A DNA stretch of 64,000 nucleotides from Isoetes taiwanensis (GCA_021234155.1 JAJEKV010000042.1:3806995-3870994), one strand, 5' to 3'; positions 37,293 through 48,700 are shown, counted from the stretch's first letter. A program made the numbers and translations. The notes: generated by a model not told the origin, from the letters alone.

Positions 37293-39400
37293 TATTGAAG
37301 GTGTTCCTGGCAAAACCTTCAACCTCAGTGGTTTAGAACCTCCAGATCACTTAGGGTGATCAATCCTCAAAGCAAATGATGGATTAGAATGGAGCAAATT
37401 GCAAAAGTTCAACTGTCCCTGAAATTTTGACAGTTTTGGAAGTGCCAAGCTTGCATATCTATATCTTGGAAATGGTGAGAGAGCAGTAGTAGGGGATGCT
37501 TGGTATTTAATTTCAGGATTTTTGGACGCTTCCTTTGCTTACTATGGATTTTTGAACAAGCAGACTTGAAACAGACAATTTTCAATGAGTGTATCAGAAA
37601 TTTTGAAACTTTTGGAACAGCCAACTTTGGGGATCTGTAACTTGAGATGAAAAAGTCCTAAAATCATGAAACTTGGACTGGGGTAAGATGGATAGGAAGG
37701 CATGCACATAACAAAGTTTCAGAGTTTTTGGATGAGCAGTTGGAAATCTATGGATTTTTGAAAAGGCAAACTTGGAAGAGGAAATTTCAATGACTGTCTC
37801 AGAAATTTTTACAGTTCTAGAACAGCCAACTTTGCAAAGCCATAACTATGGATTTATGAGTGCTAAAATCATGAAATCTTTTGAATGAAAGATGAATAGC
37901 AAGAGAGTCATGAAAATTAAGCTCAGAGTTTTTGGAGATATAGTTTGCATATGGGGCATGGCTAAACTTGCAGACTTGGGACAGTGAAATTTCAGTGCAC
38001 ATATCAGGGATTTTGCTCAAAAATCAGAAAATTTGCATGAAACAACTTGAATAGCATCTATTTGAACTTCATAACAATGCCAAGAATAGTAGTATATCAG
38101 AATCTCAAAGGAAATATGAAAGTACATCAAGAATTTGGATTTTTTTTGCTCAAGGCATGTCAAAAAACTGAAATATGGAAGCTATTCTTCAAGTAAGAGA
38201 CCTCAATCCTTCTTTCAGAGCCAAATCGACATGTTCTTCATGCTCCAAGCCCTCTAAAATCTCTGATAGCCAAAGCCCCCTTTTCTAATCCCCTTTTTTG
38301 GTTGATTCTTGGTAAAATGCGTGGCTTTTGTTTGTTTTTAGTGCATGGGTCTGTTTCTTGGCTTGGATCCAGGCATTTCGGGACCCATAGACCATGATAA
38401 GGCCGTTGAATCAGCAGAAAAAATGGTTCTTGGCATGATCAAGTTTTTAGGGTTCTTCAAGAATTCATAGGAAATATCCCACAGGCATCATATGTTATTT
38501 CCATGTGGTTGCCACCTCACATACTTGAGGTGCCATGTGGCAAAAGGTGATTGGGACATACTCGAGGTGCCATGTGGCAAAAGGTGATTGGGGAAATGAG
38601 TGACTAGGAAATTTTTTGTTTTTTCAAAATTGGCACGATTCCCAAGAAATGGAATATGAGGGTCATAACAAGGTCTTTTTTAAAAATTCTTTTTTCCACA
38701 TGAAATCTTTTGTGATGCTGTATGTGATGGGTGAATCTTTTAGCAAAAAAAAAGATCTTAATTTTTTGGCTCAAAATGAGGCTAATTTTGGTGAGGTGGC
38801 AAGGTTATGGAGTGATGTGGATGTACTTGACTGATGATGTGGATAACATTTGGCATAATATTTGGCGCTTGTGCACAAATGGTCATAGACCTTAGGAATA
38901 GCCAAATTTGGTGGAGTTTTTTGCATTTTCTCAAGAAAGTGGATGAATAATAGGTATGTGATGTGCGTTGACTAGAAAAAAGAAACTTTGCCAACCTTTG
39001 GCTAGGGGAAATGGTAATGGAGTATGGAGATAGGAAGTCATGAATGGGGTCAAGATGTAGGAACATGAAAGGAGCCTTGGAAAATGGAATTCATGCCAAA
39101 ATGACTTGGATCTAGCCACATACCAATGAACCTTGAGGGGGCTTCCAAACTCTAACAAGGGGTCTTCAATTTAGGCTCAAATCTTCTTGCTTGAATCTCA
39201 ACTTTCTTGCCATACTTGTATGATGCTCAATCAATGTTCTCCCTTGGTTCTTCATCACAAATGTCTTCTAAGAGTCTTCAAAGGTAGATGTCTTCAATTC
39301 TGTTGCTTGATTAGCTCATGCACACATGTGTCAAACCAAATGTTAGCCAAAGCTGTAGGTCATGCAAATGGCTCTTCTATGCTGCCAAAATGTGGCAGCA
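37293..39400. mobile_element. 2.1-kb insertion, solo-LTR-like
   Basis: The flanks repeat acttg(t) at 37288 and 39401, and copy 1 shows the uninterrupted target at 32748-32753. The insert starts tattgaagg and ends ggcagca. With a 5-bp target duplication and a ..CA end it fits a solo LTR whose initial TG has mutated. It has no open frame of note and no internal LTR pair. A hairpin (ttgaaggt / accttcaa) lies at the left end and gctgcca / tggcagc at the right end. A non-autonomous DNA element is the main alternative. Confidence 0.6.
38519..38592. repeat. Tandem duplication, 37-bp units, inside the 2.1-kb insert
   Basis: Units start at 38519 and 38556 (acatact(t/c)gaggtgcc) and differ by one base. 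Confidence 0.85.
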
Positions 39401-40193
39401 ACTTGTGACTTTGTTTCTTGTTATGCTATTGAATGAGGCAATCTACAGAGGTCTTTGTTAATCATAGACTGCAGCCACATGTCTTTGATCTCATTGCATT
39501 GAATGCTTTGATATTCCGTCGTAAGAACCATTTGTTTGGTAAGGACTAGGCCACATGTTATGCAATCCTTATATACCTCACCTAGTAATGGCATTATGTA
39601 CATTGTGTCTTCTTACCTAGGCTACGAAATATGTTAGTCCATGAAATAAATAAAAAAAGGGTAAAAACGTTTTTTAACATTTACAAGAAAAAACAACTTG
39701 AAAATGGACATTAATTTCTGGCCAAAAATCTATTTTCGGTGAAACCCTAACTGTGTATTAGGAAAATGGCCCACTCTTCTGCCCCGAATCTCCATCTCTT
39801 CCACGATCCCAACTGCTTTTCTGGCCATCAATGCAATTTCTTATTTGAATGTAACTCCTTTAATCTACTTTCTGCATCTCTCCATTAAGTATACGGTGCG
39901 TTGGCTTGCAATAATAAGTTGTATATAACACAACTTATTACAACAAATAATAATGATTACCCATCTAGCTATTTCTAATTAAACAAGACAATGTCAAAAC
40001 TTGGGAAGTCGAAGTGAAAAAAGTCTTAGATAATCCTTAGTAAACAAGACCTTTTAAAACTTCAACAACTTGAAGGTCAAAGATAACATTGGTGCTGATC
40101 TCTCTTAAGGCAGATTAATTTTGTTCTGATTGTAAAAGGGATAAAAATTTAAACTTAAATGTTATTTCTACTTCTTCCCTATGTAAAAACAAA

Positions 40194-40795
40194 ATGTTTG
40201 AGTTTGTTCCTGGTGGGATCTCGGATGACAGTGATGGTGATTTAGATAAGGAAAATTGGGAAAGGGATGATTTCTTATCTGATATGTGGAAAACACGATC
40301 GCCAAAAGTTCCAGGGTTTCTGCGTTAAGTCAATCTACGCAGAGTGAATCAGTCCCTAAGGAACCCCTGACAGGGCGAACGATGGGTACACGAGAGTGAC
40401 GAAGTCGCTTCACTAAACCAGGAAGAATCAGATGATGGGGCAGGGCTTCGACTTCCAGGAAAGAACCTCGTAGACAGAACTGTACTCCAAACCGACACAG
40501 GTGAATCTTCGCTTGCACTTCTTCGTGGTGGGTGTGCCGAGGATCCAAAGCGACCGAAGCTGGGCAATATGAGCAAACGAACCCCTTCTGAGATACATAT
40601 TTTGATGTGGTATCCCCAATTTATAGTAGTAAAGGAAGGGGGAAATCCCTGCCCTCTAGTGCTAAGATCAAGGTCAAGACTAAAAAAGGTGATTTATCCT
40701 TAACTGATCTTACTAATTTGAATAACACTCCTGCTGCTAATACTAGGAGTAAAAATAAAAAGGGAAAGGGGAAAAGAAGATCTGTCAGATTTTAA
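40194..40795 (+). pseudogene. L1 LINE first-ORF tail, copy 2, split by an insert
   Basis: The same frame as 35204-35482 starts at 40194. It is interrupted after cttatctgata (about 40283) and resumes at aaatccctgccc (about 40645) through the basic KNKKGKGKRRSVRF tail to TAA at 40795. About 23 bp of the original sequence was lost at the junction. Confidence 0.6.
40284..40644 (-). mobile_element. About 360-bp insert, possibly an LTR fragment on the minus strand
   Basis: Absent from copy 1. The + strand begins tgtggaaaacac. On the minus strand it contains tataaattgggga near one end and finishes ttttccaca, so it could be an LTR with a TATA box and a CA end. It is GC-richer than its surroundings. 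No target duplication was found, and the junction also removed about 23 bp. Confidence 0.4.
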
Positions 40796-40840
40796 CTCTC
40801 CCTTCATCTTTTCCGTATTGAATTAGGTGCTGCCCTTCTA

Positions 40841-41109
40841 ATGAAGATCCTTTCTTGGAATGCTAGGGGTATCAAAGGCCCTCTTAAAAGAAGGAGAGTT
40901 ATCTTCCAAGTCAGAAATTACAATGCTGACATTATCCTTCTTCAGGAAGTCAAGCTTCCTAAATTTGAAGCTTCCAATCTGGGTGATTGGATTTACCCTG
41001 GTGCCTCTTCCATTTGGATTGAAGCTAGTGGTAGAAGTGTTGGTCTTGCCATGATCTGGAGAAACATAAAACATGTTTCCTTCTACAATTCTCCCTCTAA
41101 AATGTGGCA
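40841..41109 (+). pseudogene. L1 endonuclease, N-terminal half, copy 2
   Basis: MKILSWNARGIKGPLKRRR, NADIILLQEVKLP and GLAMIWRNIKHVSFYN are the first conserved blocks of the APE-like endonuclease that nicks target DNA (Asn of SWN, Glu of LQE). The frame is open until the copia LTR interrupts it just after SPSKMW. Confidence 0.85.
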
Positions 41110-41777
41110 GATAAATCAAGGTGTCATCAAATGATAGCACTTATGCTAAGTCCTAACAGTTGCTCAAGCATAGACAGTTGCAAATGATAGCATTTATGCT
41201 AAGTCCTAACAGTTGCTCGGGCATTGGCAGTTGTGCTCAACTCTTTCTGGATATTCATGTGAATTAAAAAAAAGGGAGAAGCCAAGGGTACATAGTTCAA
41301 TGGTTGAAAGGAGTTAAATGTGAGACCATTGAACTTGTATATACATGACATTAATTATAATTGTAAAGGTTCGAAATAAGGAAACTTGGTGGGAATAGCA
41401 TTATAAAAATGTCGGCAACCAAGACCGACCAAATCCATTGCCTAAACCGTCGTTCGGACCGATTCTGAAAACCTTAAATTGTACAGAACCTCTCAGTTGA
41501 ATATACAGTGATTGGCAGATCATTTCTGTCTTAATCGTGTACCCTAAGGACATTTTGTTTGAAGGTTTAACTGCTACAGTGATTACTTCGATCTCATTGC
41601 TACAGTGTCCAGTAGTTTAATATCTCAATGGTCTATAAGGTTCAAAGGATAATTGAATAATTCAAGAATGATTTCAATTTATTAAATTGACATTGTCTAG
41701 TTGTGTTTAGTGATTACCTCTAGATAATTGTGTTGAATACATTGATATAGGTGGGAACTTCTCTGTTAATTCTCACA
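41110..41777 (+). repeat. 5' LTR of the copia element
   Basis: Runs from gataaatcaaggtgtc to tctcaca. The first 110 bp hold two tandem copies of a segment of about 53 bp (tagca(c/t)ttatgctaagtcc...). The TG start is not preserved at this end. Confidence 0.88.
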
Positions 41778-41780
41778 TTT

Positions 41781-41792
41781 TGGTATCAGAGC
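41781..41792 (+). other. Primer-binding site, initiator tRNA-Met type
   Basis: tggtatcagagc lies 3 bp after the LTR end. It is complementary to the 3' end of initiator tRNA-Met, the usual primer of plant copia elements. Confidence 0.92.
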
Positions 41793-41806
41793 AGGCTTTT
41801 GACATC

Positions 41807-42640
41807 ATGTCCAGTAGATTTGGTGCTGGTTTACTCAACAGTGTAGATGTCTACAACAAAGGACCTGGTTTTCAAGTATGGAAGGATGCCATAAAACACA
41901 TACTTGAAGTTGAAGATTTATGGGAATTAGTAGATCCTTCTGGAGTTGCAACTCAAACAGTTGCAGATACAAGCTCAACACTGAGGTCAGTTGCTGGGGG
42001 CTCTTTTAACACTCAAACTAACATTGCTGCCATTAGTACCAGTGATGCTAGCTCTGGAGGAGGCTCAGATGCAGCAGGAGGTGGAAGTTCGAGCAGTATG
42101 ACAGCAAAATCAGTGTATGCTAAGGAGAAAGAAGCTCAAGGGATTATCACTTCTAAGGTTAGTCCCAGTATTAGAGATTGACTTGCTAGAAAAAGAGCTG
42201 AGGAAACTCAAATTGTATGATGATGATGATGTAGAAGAATACTTCAACAAGTTTGATAATATAATTGCTGATTTGGGAGGAGCAGGAGTGAACTTGAGTG
42301 CTAGATATCAAATTCTAGCCATAGCTAGATCTGTAGCAGAAAATGAAAACCTCTCTCTCTTTATCAGAAATGTAGCTACCTCAAGAGAGCAAGCTGAAAC
42401 TATCATTAGGACTGAGTTTGAACAAAAGAAAATCATAAAACATGAAGGAGAGTCCACTGAAATTTTGTATGCTGGAAAGAAATTTAGAAATGATGGAGAA
42501 AAGAAGACTTGCTATCATTGCCATGAGGACATTTTAAAAACAACTGCCCAAAGCTTAACTCAGAAATAAATTGCTACACATGTGGGGGAAGGGGACATTT
42601 GGCTTCAAAATGTCCCACACCAAAGGATTATGCTAAGAAT
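41807..42640 (+). pseudogene. Copia gag with two zinc knuckles
   Basis: The ATG at 41807 opens a frame with a GAG pre-domain (GFQVWKDAIKHILEVEDLW) followed by Ser/Gly-rich linker. A frameshift near 42120-42180 moves to the next frame with the UBN2-type core (DVEEYFNKFDNIIADLGGAG, YQILAIARSV). A further frameshift near 42535 interrupts the first CCHC knuckle (CYHCHE...). The second knuckle, CYTCGGRGHLASKC (42571-42612), is intact. It would form the virus-like particle and package RNA; as read it is not translatable in one piece. Confidence 0.85.
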
Positions 42641-42789
42641 AAAGGCAAGGGATGTTCAAGCAGAGGAGGAAGGTCTGCAACAAACAGAGACAGAGGAGGC
42701 AGACGAGCAGCAGGTGCATATGTTACAAAGGAAACAGAGGAAGATAAGAGGAGCAATGATGAGGATGAGGACGAGGTAAATTATGCTTT

Positions 42790-43200
42790 GTCAATTATTC
42801 AAAAGGAAAAGGGATCTAATAAAAAATGTGGTGGTCTTGTAGTTGATAGTGGACCTGAAAGATCAGTAGTTCAAACTACTGATCTTCTAAAGGATTTGGT
42901 GGCAACAAATTCTAGGGGCATACAAGTAGGAAATGGAGACATTCAAAAAATAGAAGCAAGAGGATTGTTGCAGCTAATAGATCTTGAAGGGAATATAGTC
43001 AATGCAGAAGATGTTTTTTGTGTACCTACTATAGTTAAAAATTTGATCTCGGTCAGCCAACTTGTGGATCTTGGATATAGAGTTAATTTTGACTCAAGAG
43101 CTTGTACTATCTTTCTTGGGAATAAATTAAAGTTTTATGCAAGAAGAATTGGCAATCTTTTTCAAATTGATTATGAAAATTGTGACAATGTTAATGCTTG
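42790..43200 (+). pseudogene. Copia aspartic protease region
   Basis: LVVDSGPERSVV (Asp at 42845) is the active-site block, with DSGP in place of the usual D(S/T)GA. Then come LLQLIDLEGNIVNAEDVFCV and KNLISVSQLVDLGY, the typical copia region between protease and integrase. The frame is open to 43270, but the pre-integrase domain continues in another frame from about 43200. Confidence 0.8.
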
Positions 43201-43816
43201 CTTGTATCAGATTTTGAGCTTTGGCATAACAGGCTTGCTCATACACACTGCAATAATATCAATATATTAGCAAAAAAGGGGTGGTTGCCATGCAAGGAAG
43301 TTAAATCAGAAGGATTCATGTGTGAAGGTTGTATGTTGGGCAAAATCAATAGGCTGCCTTTTAAAAGATCTAAAAATAGAGTAAAGGAAGTTTTGGAATT
43401 AGTTCACACAGATTTGTGTGGTCCCTTGAATGTGAGATCGAGATCAAACAAAAGATATTTCATCTCTTTCATAGATGATTTCAGCAGAAAATGTAATGCC
43501 TTACACACAAATCTCAAGCCAGAAATGCTTTCAAGCAGTACATTTCTGAAATGGAGACACAAACAGGGCAAAAGATCAAATGCATTCAGACAGGGGTGGT
43601 GAATATTTGTCAAGGCAATTCAAATCTCTTTGCATATCTAAAGGAATAAAAAGGCAACTAACCTGCAGGTATATTCCACAACAAAATGGTGTTGCAGAAA
43701 GAAAAAATAGAACCATCGTGGATGCTGTTAGATCAATGATCAAAAATGCTGGACTGCCAAAGCACCTGTGGGAAGACGCCTTGAAGACAGCAATTCTCTC
43801 CTACATCAAGCATTAA
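43200..43816 (+). pseudogene. Copia integrase, internally deleted
   Basis: The pre-integrase zinc-binding block LWHNRLAHTHCNN..CEGCMLGK (HHCC) is complete. The catalytic core starts with LVHTDLCGPLNV and FISFIDDFSRK (first Asp). After that about 30-40 residues are missing or frameshifted (43490-43585). The core resumes in another frame with SDRGGEYLS (second Asp) and IPQQNGVAERKNRTI (catalytic Glu). Strand transfer activity is not expected. Confidence 0.85.
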
Positions 43817-43823
43817 TGGTAAT

Positions 43824-44663
43824 GTGCCTGACCTTCTTTGGTACAATTCTGATAAAAGTATAAACTATGAAATGTTTAAAACCTATGGTTGTTTAGCTTA
43901 TGCTCATGTGCCAACTGAACTGAGACAAAAATTAGACAACAAGGCAGAAATAGGGTTCTTCGTTGGGTACGATGAGGAAAGCAAAGCTTACAGAATTTTT
44001 GTTACCTCAAACAAAGCCATTGTAGTCAGCAGGGATGTTCAGTTTGATGAACAGATCCTCTACAAAGATAGATATAGTAAACACATTTCAAAGGGAAAAA
44101 TATCAAATGATAGGTTGACAAAGGAAAACAAAAGGTTAGCTGAGGCTTATGACGATGACGAGCCTATAAAGCAAAATACAACAGCAGGTACAGACTTGAA
44201 TAATGAAGACATCTCAGTGACAGCAGAAAAAACCAATGATATTGACATTGGGAACAGTAATGAACAAGAAAAGGTGGTTGAAAATGAGCAGATGACAAGT
44301 AAAAGAAGGAAGACACAAGTGGAGAAACTACTAGAAGACAGCCATGTAAGGACTGATATTTATGGCAGAAATGAAGGGGGCAGAAGTAAAAGATTAGAAA
44401 AACATGAAGATGAGACAAAATTAATAATGGCCATTATAGAAGATGAAGCCATACCCAAAAATTATGAGGAAGTATTGAATTCAAGTGACAAAGAAAAATG
44501 GATGACAACAATGGAGGAAGAACTTGACTCATTTAGACTGACCAAAACATATGAAATTGTGGATTATCCCAAAGATCATAATGTTGTTGGCAGCAAATGG
44601 ATATATAAGATTAAAACATGCAGTGATGGAAGCAAAAGGTATTGGAGGAGGAAGTATACATGA
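43824..44663 (+). pseudogene. Copia integrase C-terminal/linker and start of RT
   Basis: A 279-codon frame with YGCLAYAHVPTELRQKLDNK and GYDEESKAYRI, the conserved block after the integrase core, then an acidic/Lys-rich linker. The RT start follows (KWMTTMEEELDSF, VVGSKWIYKIK). It ends in SKRYWRRKYT, where RT jumps to another frame with an in-phase gap. Confidence 0.85.
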
Positions 44664-45190
44664 AAATAGCTCCAGGTTATGGCCAGGAAAATAATAAGGT
44701 GTGGAAGCTAAGTAAAGCAGTGTATGGCTTAAAACAATCCCCCAGGGAATGGTATTTGTGCATGGATGGCTTTCTTAGAGAACAGGGCTTTGACAAATTC
44801 AAAAATGATGGAAACTTGTATAAATTTTGTGAAGCAGACAAATACTGCATCATAGCCTTATATGTGGATGATTGCAGAATGGTTGCAAACCATTTAGATT
44901 GCTTGAATCATTGTAAGAAAATGCTCAATGCAAGGTTTCATATGTCAGACTTAGGGGAATTAAAACAGTTCCTAGAGATTGAAGTGGTCAGAAATAGGGA
45001 TCAAAACATTCTGACATTGAAACAAAGTAGGCATATTCAGAACATATTGAATAGGTTCAATATGTCAGAAGCAAATAGCATTAGAACTCTAGTAATTCCA
45101 GGGCATAGGTTAACTGAACAGAAGAAGTTATCAGCTGAAGAAGAAGAACATATGGAAAATGTTAGGATGTTTACTTTATATATGCAATAA
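44640..45190 (+). pseudogene. Copia reverse transcriptase, catalytic half
   Basis: Starts LEEEVYMKIAPGYG, which in intact elements lies some 60 residues after the SDG.. block that ends the preceding frame. The intervening RT segment (the RLVAKG to DV.TAFL blocks, including the first catalytic Asp) is deleted. VYGLKQSPREWY and the YVDD box (ALYVDDCRMVA, near 44862) remain. A frameshift near 45165 leads to the RNase H frame. Confidence 0.85.
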
Positions 45191-45755
45191 CACTCGTCCA
45201 GATATATCCTACATAGTGAATGTGCTCAGCAGAGTTTGTCATAATCCATCAAAGGAACATTGGCTGGCTGGCAAAAGAGTCTTAAGATATTTGAGAGGGA
45301 CAATACATCATGGCATAACCTATACTTCAAATGATCTAACACTGTTAGCTTACAGTGATGCAGATTGGGGTGGAGATTTAGCAGAAAGAAAGTCCACTTC
45401 TGGTTATGTGATCTTTTTGGGAGGAGGTCCCATTAATTGGAAAAGTAAAAAACAAAAATCTATAGCTTTGTCATCAGCAGAAGCAGAATACTGTGCATCT
45501 TCTTTGGTTGCAAAGGAAGTTGTGTGGTTAAGGAGATTATTAGAAGAATTGAATTGCATTCAAGTTGGACCAACAAACATTATGACTGATAGTCAAAGCT
45601 GCATGGCTATTGTAAAAAATCCAGTAGATCATGAATGCACCAAGCATATTGAGCTGAGTATACATTTCATCAGAAACTTGGCAGCAAAGGGATATATTCA
45701 AATGCAATATGTAAGTACTGTAAATCAAATAGCTGACATATTACAAAGGCTCTAG
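45159..45755 (+). pseudogene. Copia RNase H
   Basis: NTRPDISYIVNVLSR, the YSDADWGGD block (first Asp), KSKKQKSIALSSAEAEY (Glu), TDSQSCMAI (Asp) and HIELSIHFIRN form the standard copia RNase H with all acidic residues. The last residues (ADIL.KAL) are lost to a one-base shift at about 45745, giving a premature stop. This is the best preserved domain of the element. Confidence 0.88.
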
Positions 45756-45808
45756 CTGTTGGAAAGTTTGCAACTTTTAAGGAGGAACTGAAGGTTATGC
45801 AATCATTT

Positions 45809-45821
45809 GATGAAGGAGGAA
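45809..45821 (+). other. Polypurine tract of the copia element
   Basis: gatgaaggaggaa immediately precedes the TGTTGA start of the 3' LTR, where plus-strand priming is expected. Confidence 0.8.
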
Positions 45822-46497
45822 TGTTGATAAATCAAGGTGTCATCAAATGATAGCACTTATGCTAAGTCCTAACAGTTGCTCAAGCATAGACAGTTGCAAA
45901 TGATAGCATTTATGCTAAGTCCTAACAGTTGCTCAGGCATTGACAGTTGTGCTCAACTCTTCCTGGATATTCATGTGAATTAAAAAAAAAAGGGAGAAGC
46001 CAAGGGTACATAGTTCAATGGTTGAAAGGAGTTAAATGTGAGACCATTGAACTTGTATATACATGACATTAATTATAGTTGTATAGGTTCAAAATAAGGA
46101 AACTTGGTGGGAATAGCATTATGAAAATGTCGACAACCAAGACCGACCAAATCCATTGCCTAAACCGTCGTTCGACACCAATTCTGAATACCTTAAATTG
46201 TATAGAACCTCTCAGTTGAATATACAGTGATTGGCATATCATTTCTGGCTTAATCGTGTACCCTAAGGACATTTTGTTTGAAGGTTTAACTGCTACAGTG
46301 ATTACTTCGATCTCATTGCTACAGTGTCCAGTAGTTTAATATCTCAATGGTCTATAAGGTTCAAAGGATAATTGAATAATTCAAGAATGATTTCAATGTT
46401 ATTCAATTGACATTGTCTAGTTGTGTTTAGTGATTACCTCTAGATAATTGTGTTGAATACATTGATATAGGTGGGAACTTCTCTGTTAATTCTCACA
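45822..46497 (+). repeat. 3' LTR of the copia element
   Basis: Starts tgttgataaatc and ends tctcaca. It contains the same internal 53-bp tandem segment as the 5' LTR. L1 sequence resumes directly after it. Confidence 0.92.
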
Positions 46498-46880
46498 AAG
46501 GAAACCCTGTGGACTGAGATCAGTTCTTGGATCTATAACAGTCCTACTTCTGATTGGATTGTTGCTGGTGACTTTAACAACACTCCTTGGAATATGAAGC
46601 TTGGCAACAAAATTAATAGGTCCAGCTTAGAAAAGGAAAATTGGGAAGCCTTTGTTTCTAATTCCTCGTTAGTGTATGTGCCCTCCTCCACTGCTACTTT
46701 TACTTGGTCAACCAAGCAAAAGGGACATAAAAAGAGTCTATTGTGCTTTAGATAGATTTTATGTTTGCAGTCCTGATTCTTCTTTCTGGGATAATTGTTT
46801 TATTACCAGTGATGAAGGTACTGTTATTTCTGATCATCAACCTCAATTTCTGAGTACTCGTCACATAACTCAGATTCCAA
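46498..46880 (+). pseudogene. L1 endonuclease, C-terminal half
   Basis: KETLWTEISSWI and DWIVAGDFNNTPW (the GDFN block) continue the interrupted domain. After a frame change near 46735 come ALDRFYVCSPDS and VISDHQPQFL with the catalytic SDH. All conserved blocks of the nuclease are present once the copia element is discounted. Confidence 0.82.
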
Positions 46881-48700
46881 GAGATGGCAGTGTCTCTTAT
46901 AAGTTCAATTGTGCATTGCTCAACAATGACTCCTTTGTTAAAGACTTTAGAGAATTCTACCAAAATATTCACATTGATAGCAATGGTCATTCTATGAAGA
47001 AGTTTTACTGCAAAATTAAGATGATTAAGAATTGGATCAAAGAATGGTCTAGATCTAGACATCTGTTGAGACTAAAGGAAAAGGAAAGTTTTCTTTCTCA
47101 AATGAGAGAAATAAGGTCTCTTCTTCAAAAGGATCCTTATATAATGCTAATCTTCATATTGGAGAGGAAATGATAGAGAATTATCTGAAGAATATTGAAG
47201 AAAATGAGGCCAAAAGTTCTGCAATTCAATGCAAAGTCAAGTTTAATAAGGAGATGGATTTTGGTAGCTCTAAATTCCTTTTCAAAATGGCTAAAAATAG
47301 GCTGCTTAGAAATTCCATCACTCAAGTTGGAACTGATGCAGGTACTATTTTGGATGATCCTAAGCTTATCAAATCCTTCTTCCAGGACAATTATCCCTCT
47401 CTTTTCTCAAAGGTTCCTCCTGATCAGATTGATTCTACAATAGAAAAGAATTTCTTAGCTCTTATGGATACCATAATTCCATCTTCAATAGATTGTATGG
47501 ATGACTATATAGTTAATCCTCCCAAAGAAGAAGAATTTCTCGATATTTTGAAATCCTTTGGGAACAGCAAATCTCCTGGCCCTGATGGTATTCCAATTGA
47601 ATTTTATATTCATTTTTGGGATATTCTTCAATCTGATCTTCTTTCCATGGTTAGAGGTTATTGGAAGGCTAATCATTGCTCTCATCTCGGGTGGTTTCAT
47701 TGCTCTCATTCCTAAAGTGGATAATCCCTTTGCCTTCTCTGAATGGAGACCTATCTCTCTTACTAATACCTCTTACAAGATCTGTACCAAAATTATAGCT
47801 AATAGGATCAAGGCTTAACTGCAGAAAAACATTTCTCAGTATCAATCTGCTTTTCTTCCAAATAGGTTCATTTTGGAAAATTATATTGTTGCTATGGAAG
47901 GCCTCCATTGGAATAAAATATCCAATCAAAATCATGTGCTTCTTAAATTGGATTTCAAACGTGCTTTTGATACAGTGAGATGAGATTTTCTAGACTATGC
48001 TCTAACTAAATTGGGCTTTCATCCTAACCTTAAGTTACTTATTCATGGACTAAATGTCAACTCTAATTCTACTGTTATCTTAAATGGCACACTTTCTCAA
48101 TTCTTTCCATTATCTCGAGATGTGAGACAAAGCTGTCCTCTTGCTTATCTTTTCTTAATTATGGCAGATATGTTAACCAGGGCTATTTGCATCTTCAAGC
48201 TCTAGGAAGGATCACTGGTCTTAAAATGCCAAATAGTGATAATTCTCTCACCATCTCCCAATATGTTGACGATATATTTGCTTTTTTGGATGCTAATATT
48301 TTTAATATTGAGTACTTTCTTGAGATCATCAGTCAATTCTTTGCTGCCTTAGGATTTCATTTGAATCTGGCCAAATACACTATTATTGGTGACATAAATC
48401 ATTCAAATTTTGCTAATATTAAGGTTCTAAATTGCAATCAAGCTTCTATGCTGTTAGGAATGCCTCTCTCTTTGAATTCTTGCTTAAAAGGTTTCTGGCA
48501 ACCTATTGTTGATAGAATTAAGAGAAAGCTAAATAATTATAAAAGCTGTTTATCTTTTGCAGGTAGAACTCTTATTGCAAATTCTGTCTTGGCTAGCTCC
48601 CATATATATTTCTCTTCTGCTCTGGTTGCTTCAAAGAGCATTTATATTGAAATAGAGAAAATTATCAAGAACTTCATTTGGAAAGGATCCCATTTGGTAA
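46880..48700 (+). pseudogene. L1 reverse transcriptase, with stops
   Basis: The linker (46880-47450) is followed by SFGNSKSPGPDGIPIEFY (47548-47600), GGFIALIPKVDNPFAFSEWR (frame change near 47685), LLKLDFKRAFDTVR (about 47940) and RDVRQSCPLAYLFLIMADML (about 48115). The catalytic box is SQYVDDIFAFL (about 48256-48290). In-frame stops occur at 47817 and 47982 and a frameshift near 48190. The box reads YVDD where L1 elements usually have (F/Y)ADD, a single C-to-T change from Ala. The Gly of the usual G.RQG motif is also Ser. Confidence 0.85.

Larger units (their letters stand above)
37120..40193. repeat. Duplicated block, copy 2 (interrupted)
   Basis: Matches 32580-33552 in two pieces (37120-37293 and 39401-40168), separated by the insert at 37293-39400. 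Right of 40168 it continues into the LINE leader and first-ORF tail without the 1.6-kb LINE seen in copy 1, giving a clean pre-insertion site. Confidence 0.9.
41110..46497 (+). mobile_element. Ty1/copia LTR retrotransposon, inactive
   Basis: Paired LTRs of about 670 bp (41110-41777 and 45822-46497) flank a primer-binding site, gag, protease, integrase, RT and RNase H in copia order, then a purine tract. By eye the LTRs differ at roughly 16-20 positions, so the insertion is fairly recent. The interior is shorter than usual (about 4.0 kb) with internal deletions and several frameshifts. It is inserted in the endonuclease of an L1 LINE. A matching target duplication was not found: the first few bases of the 5' LTR differ from the TGTTGATAAATC start of the 3' LTR. 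Confidence 0.93.
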
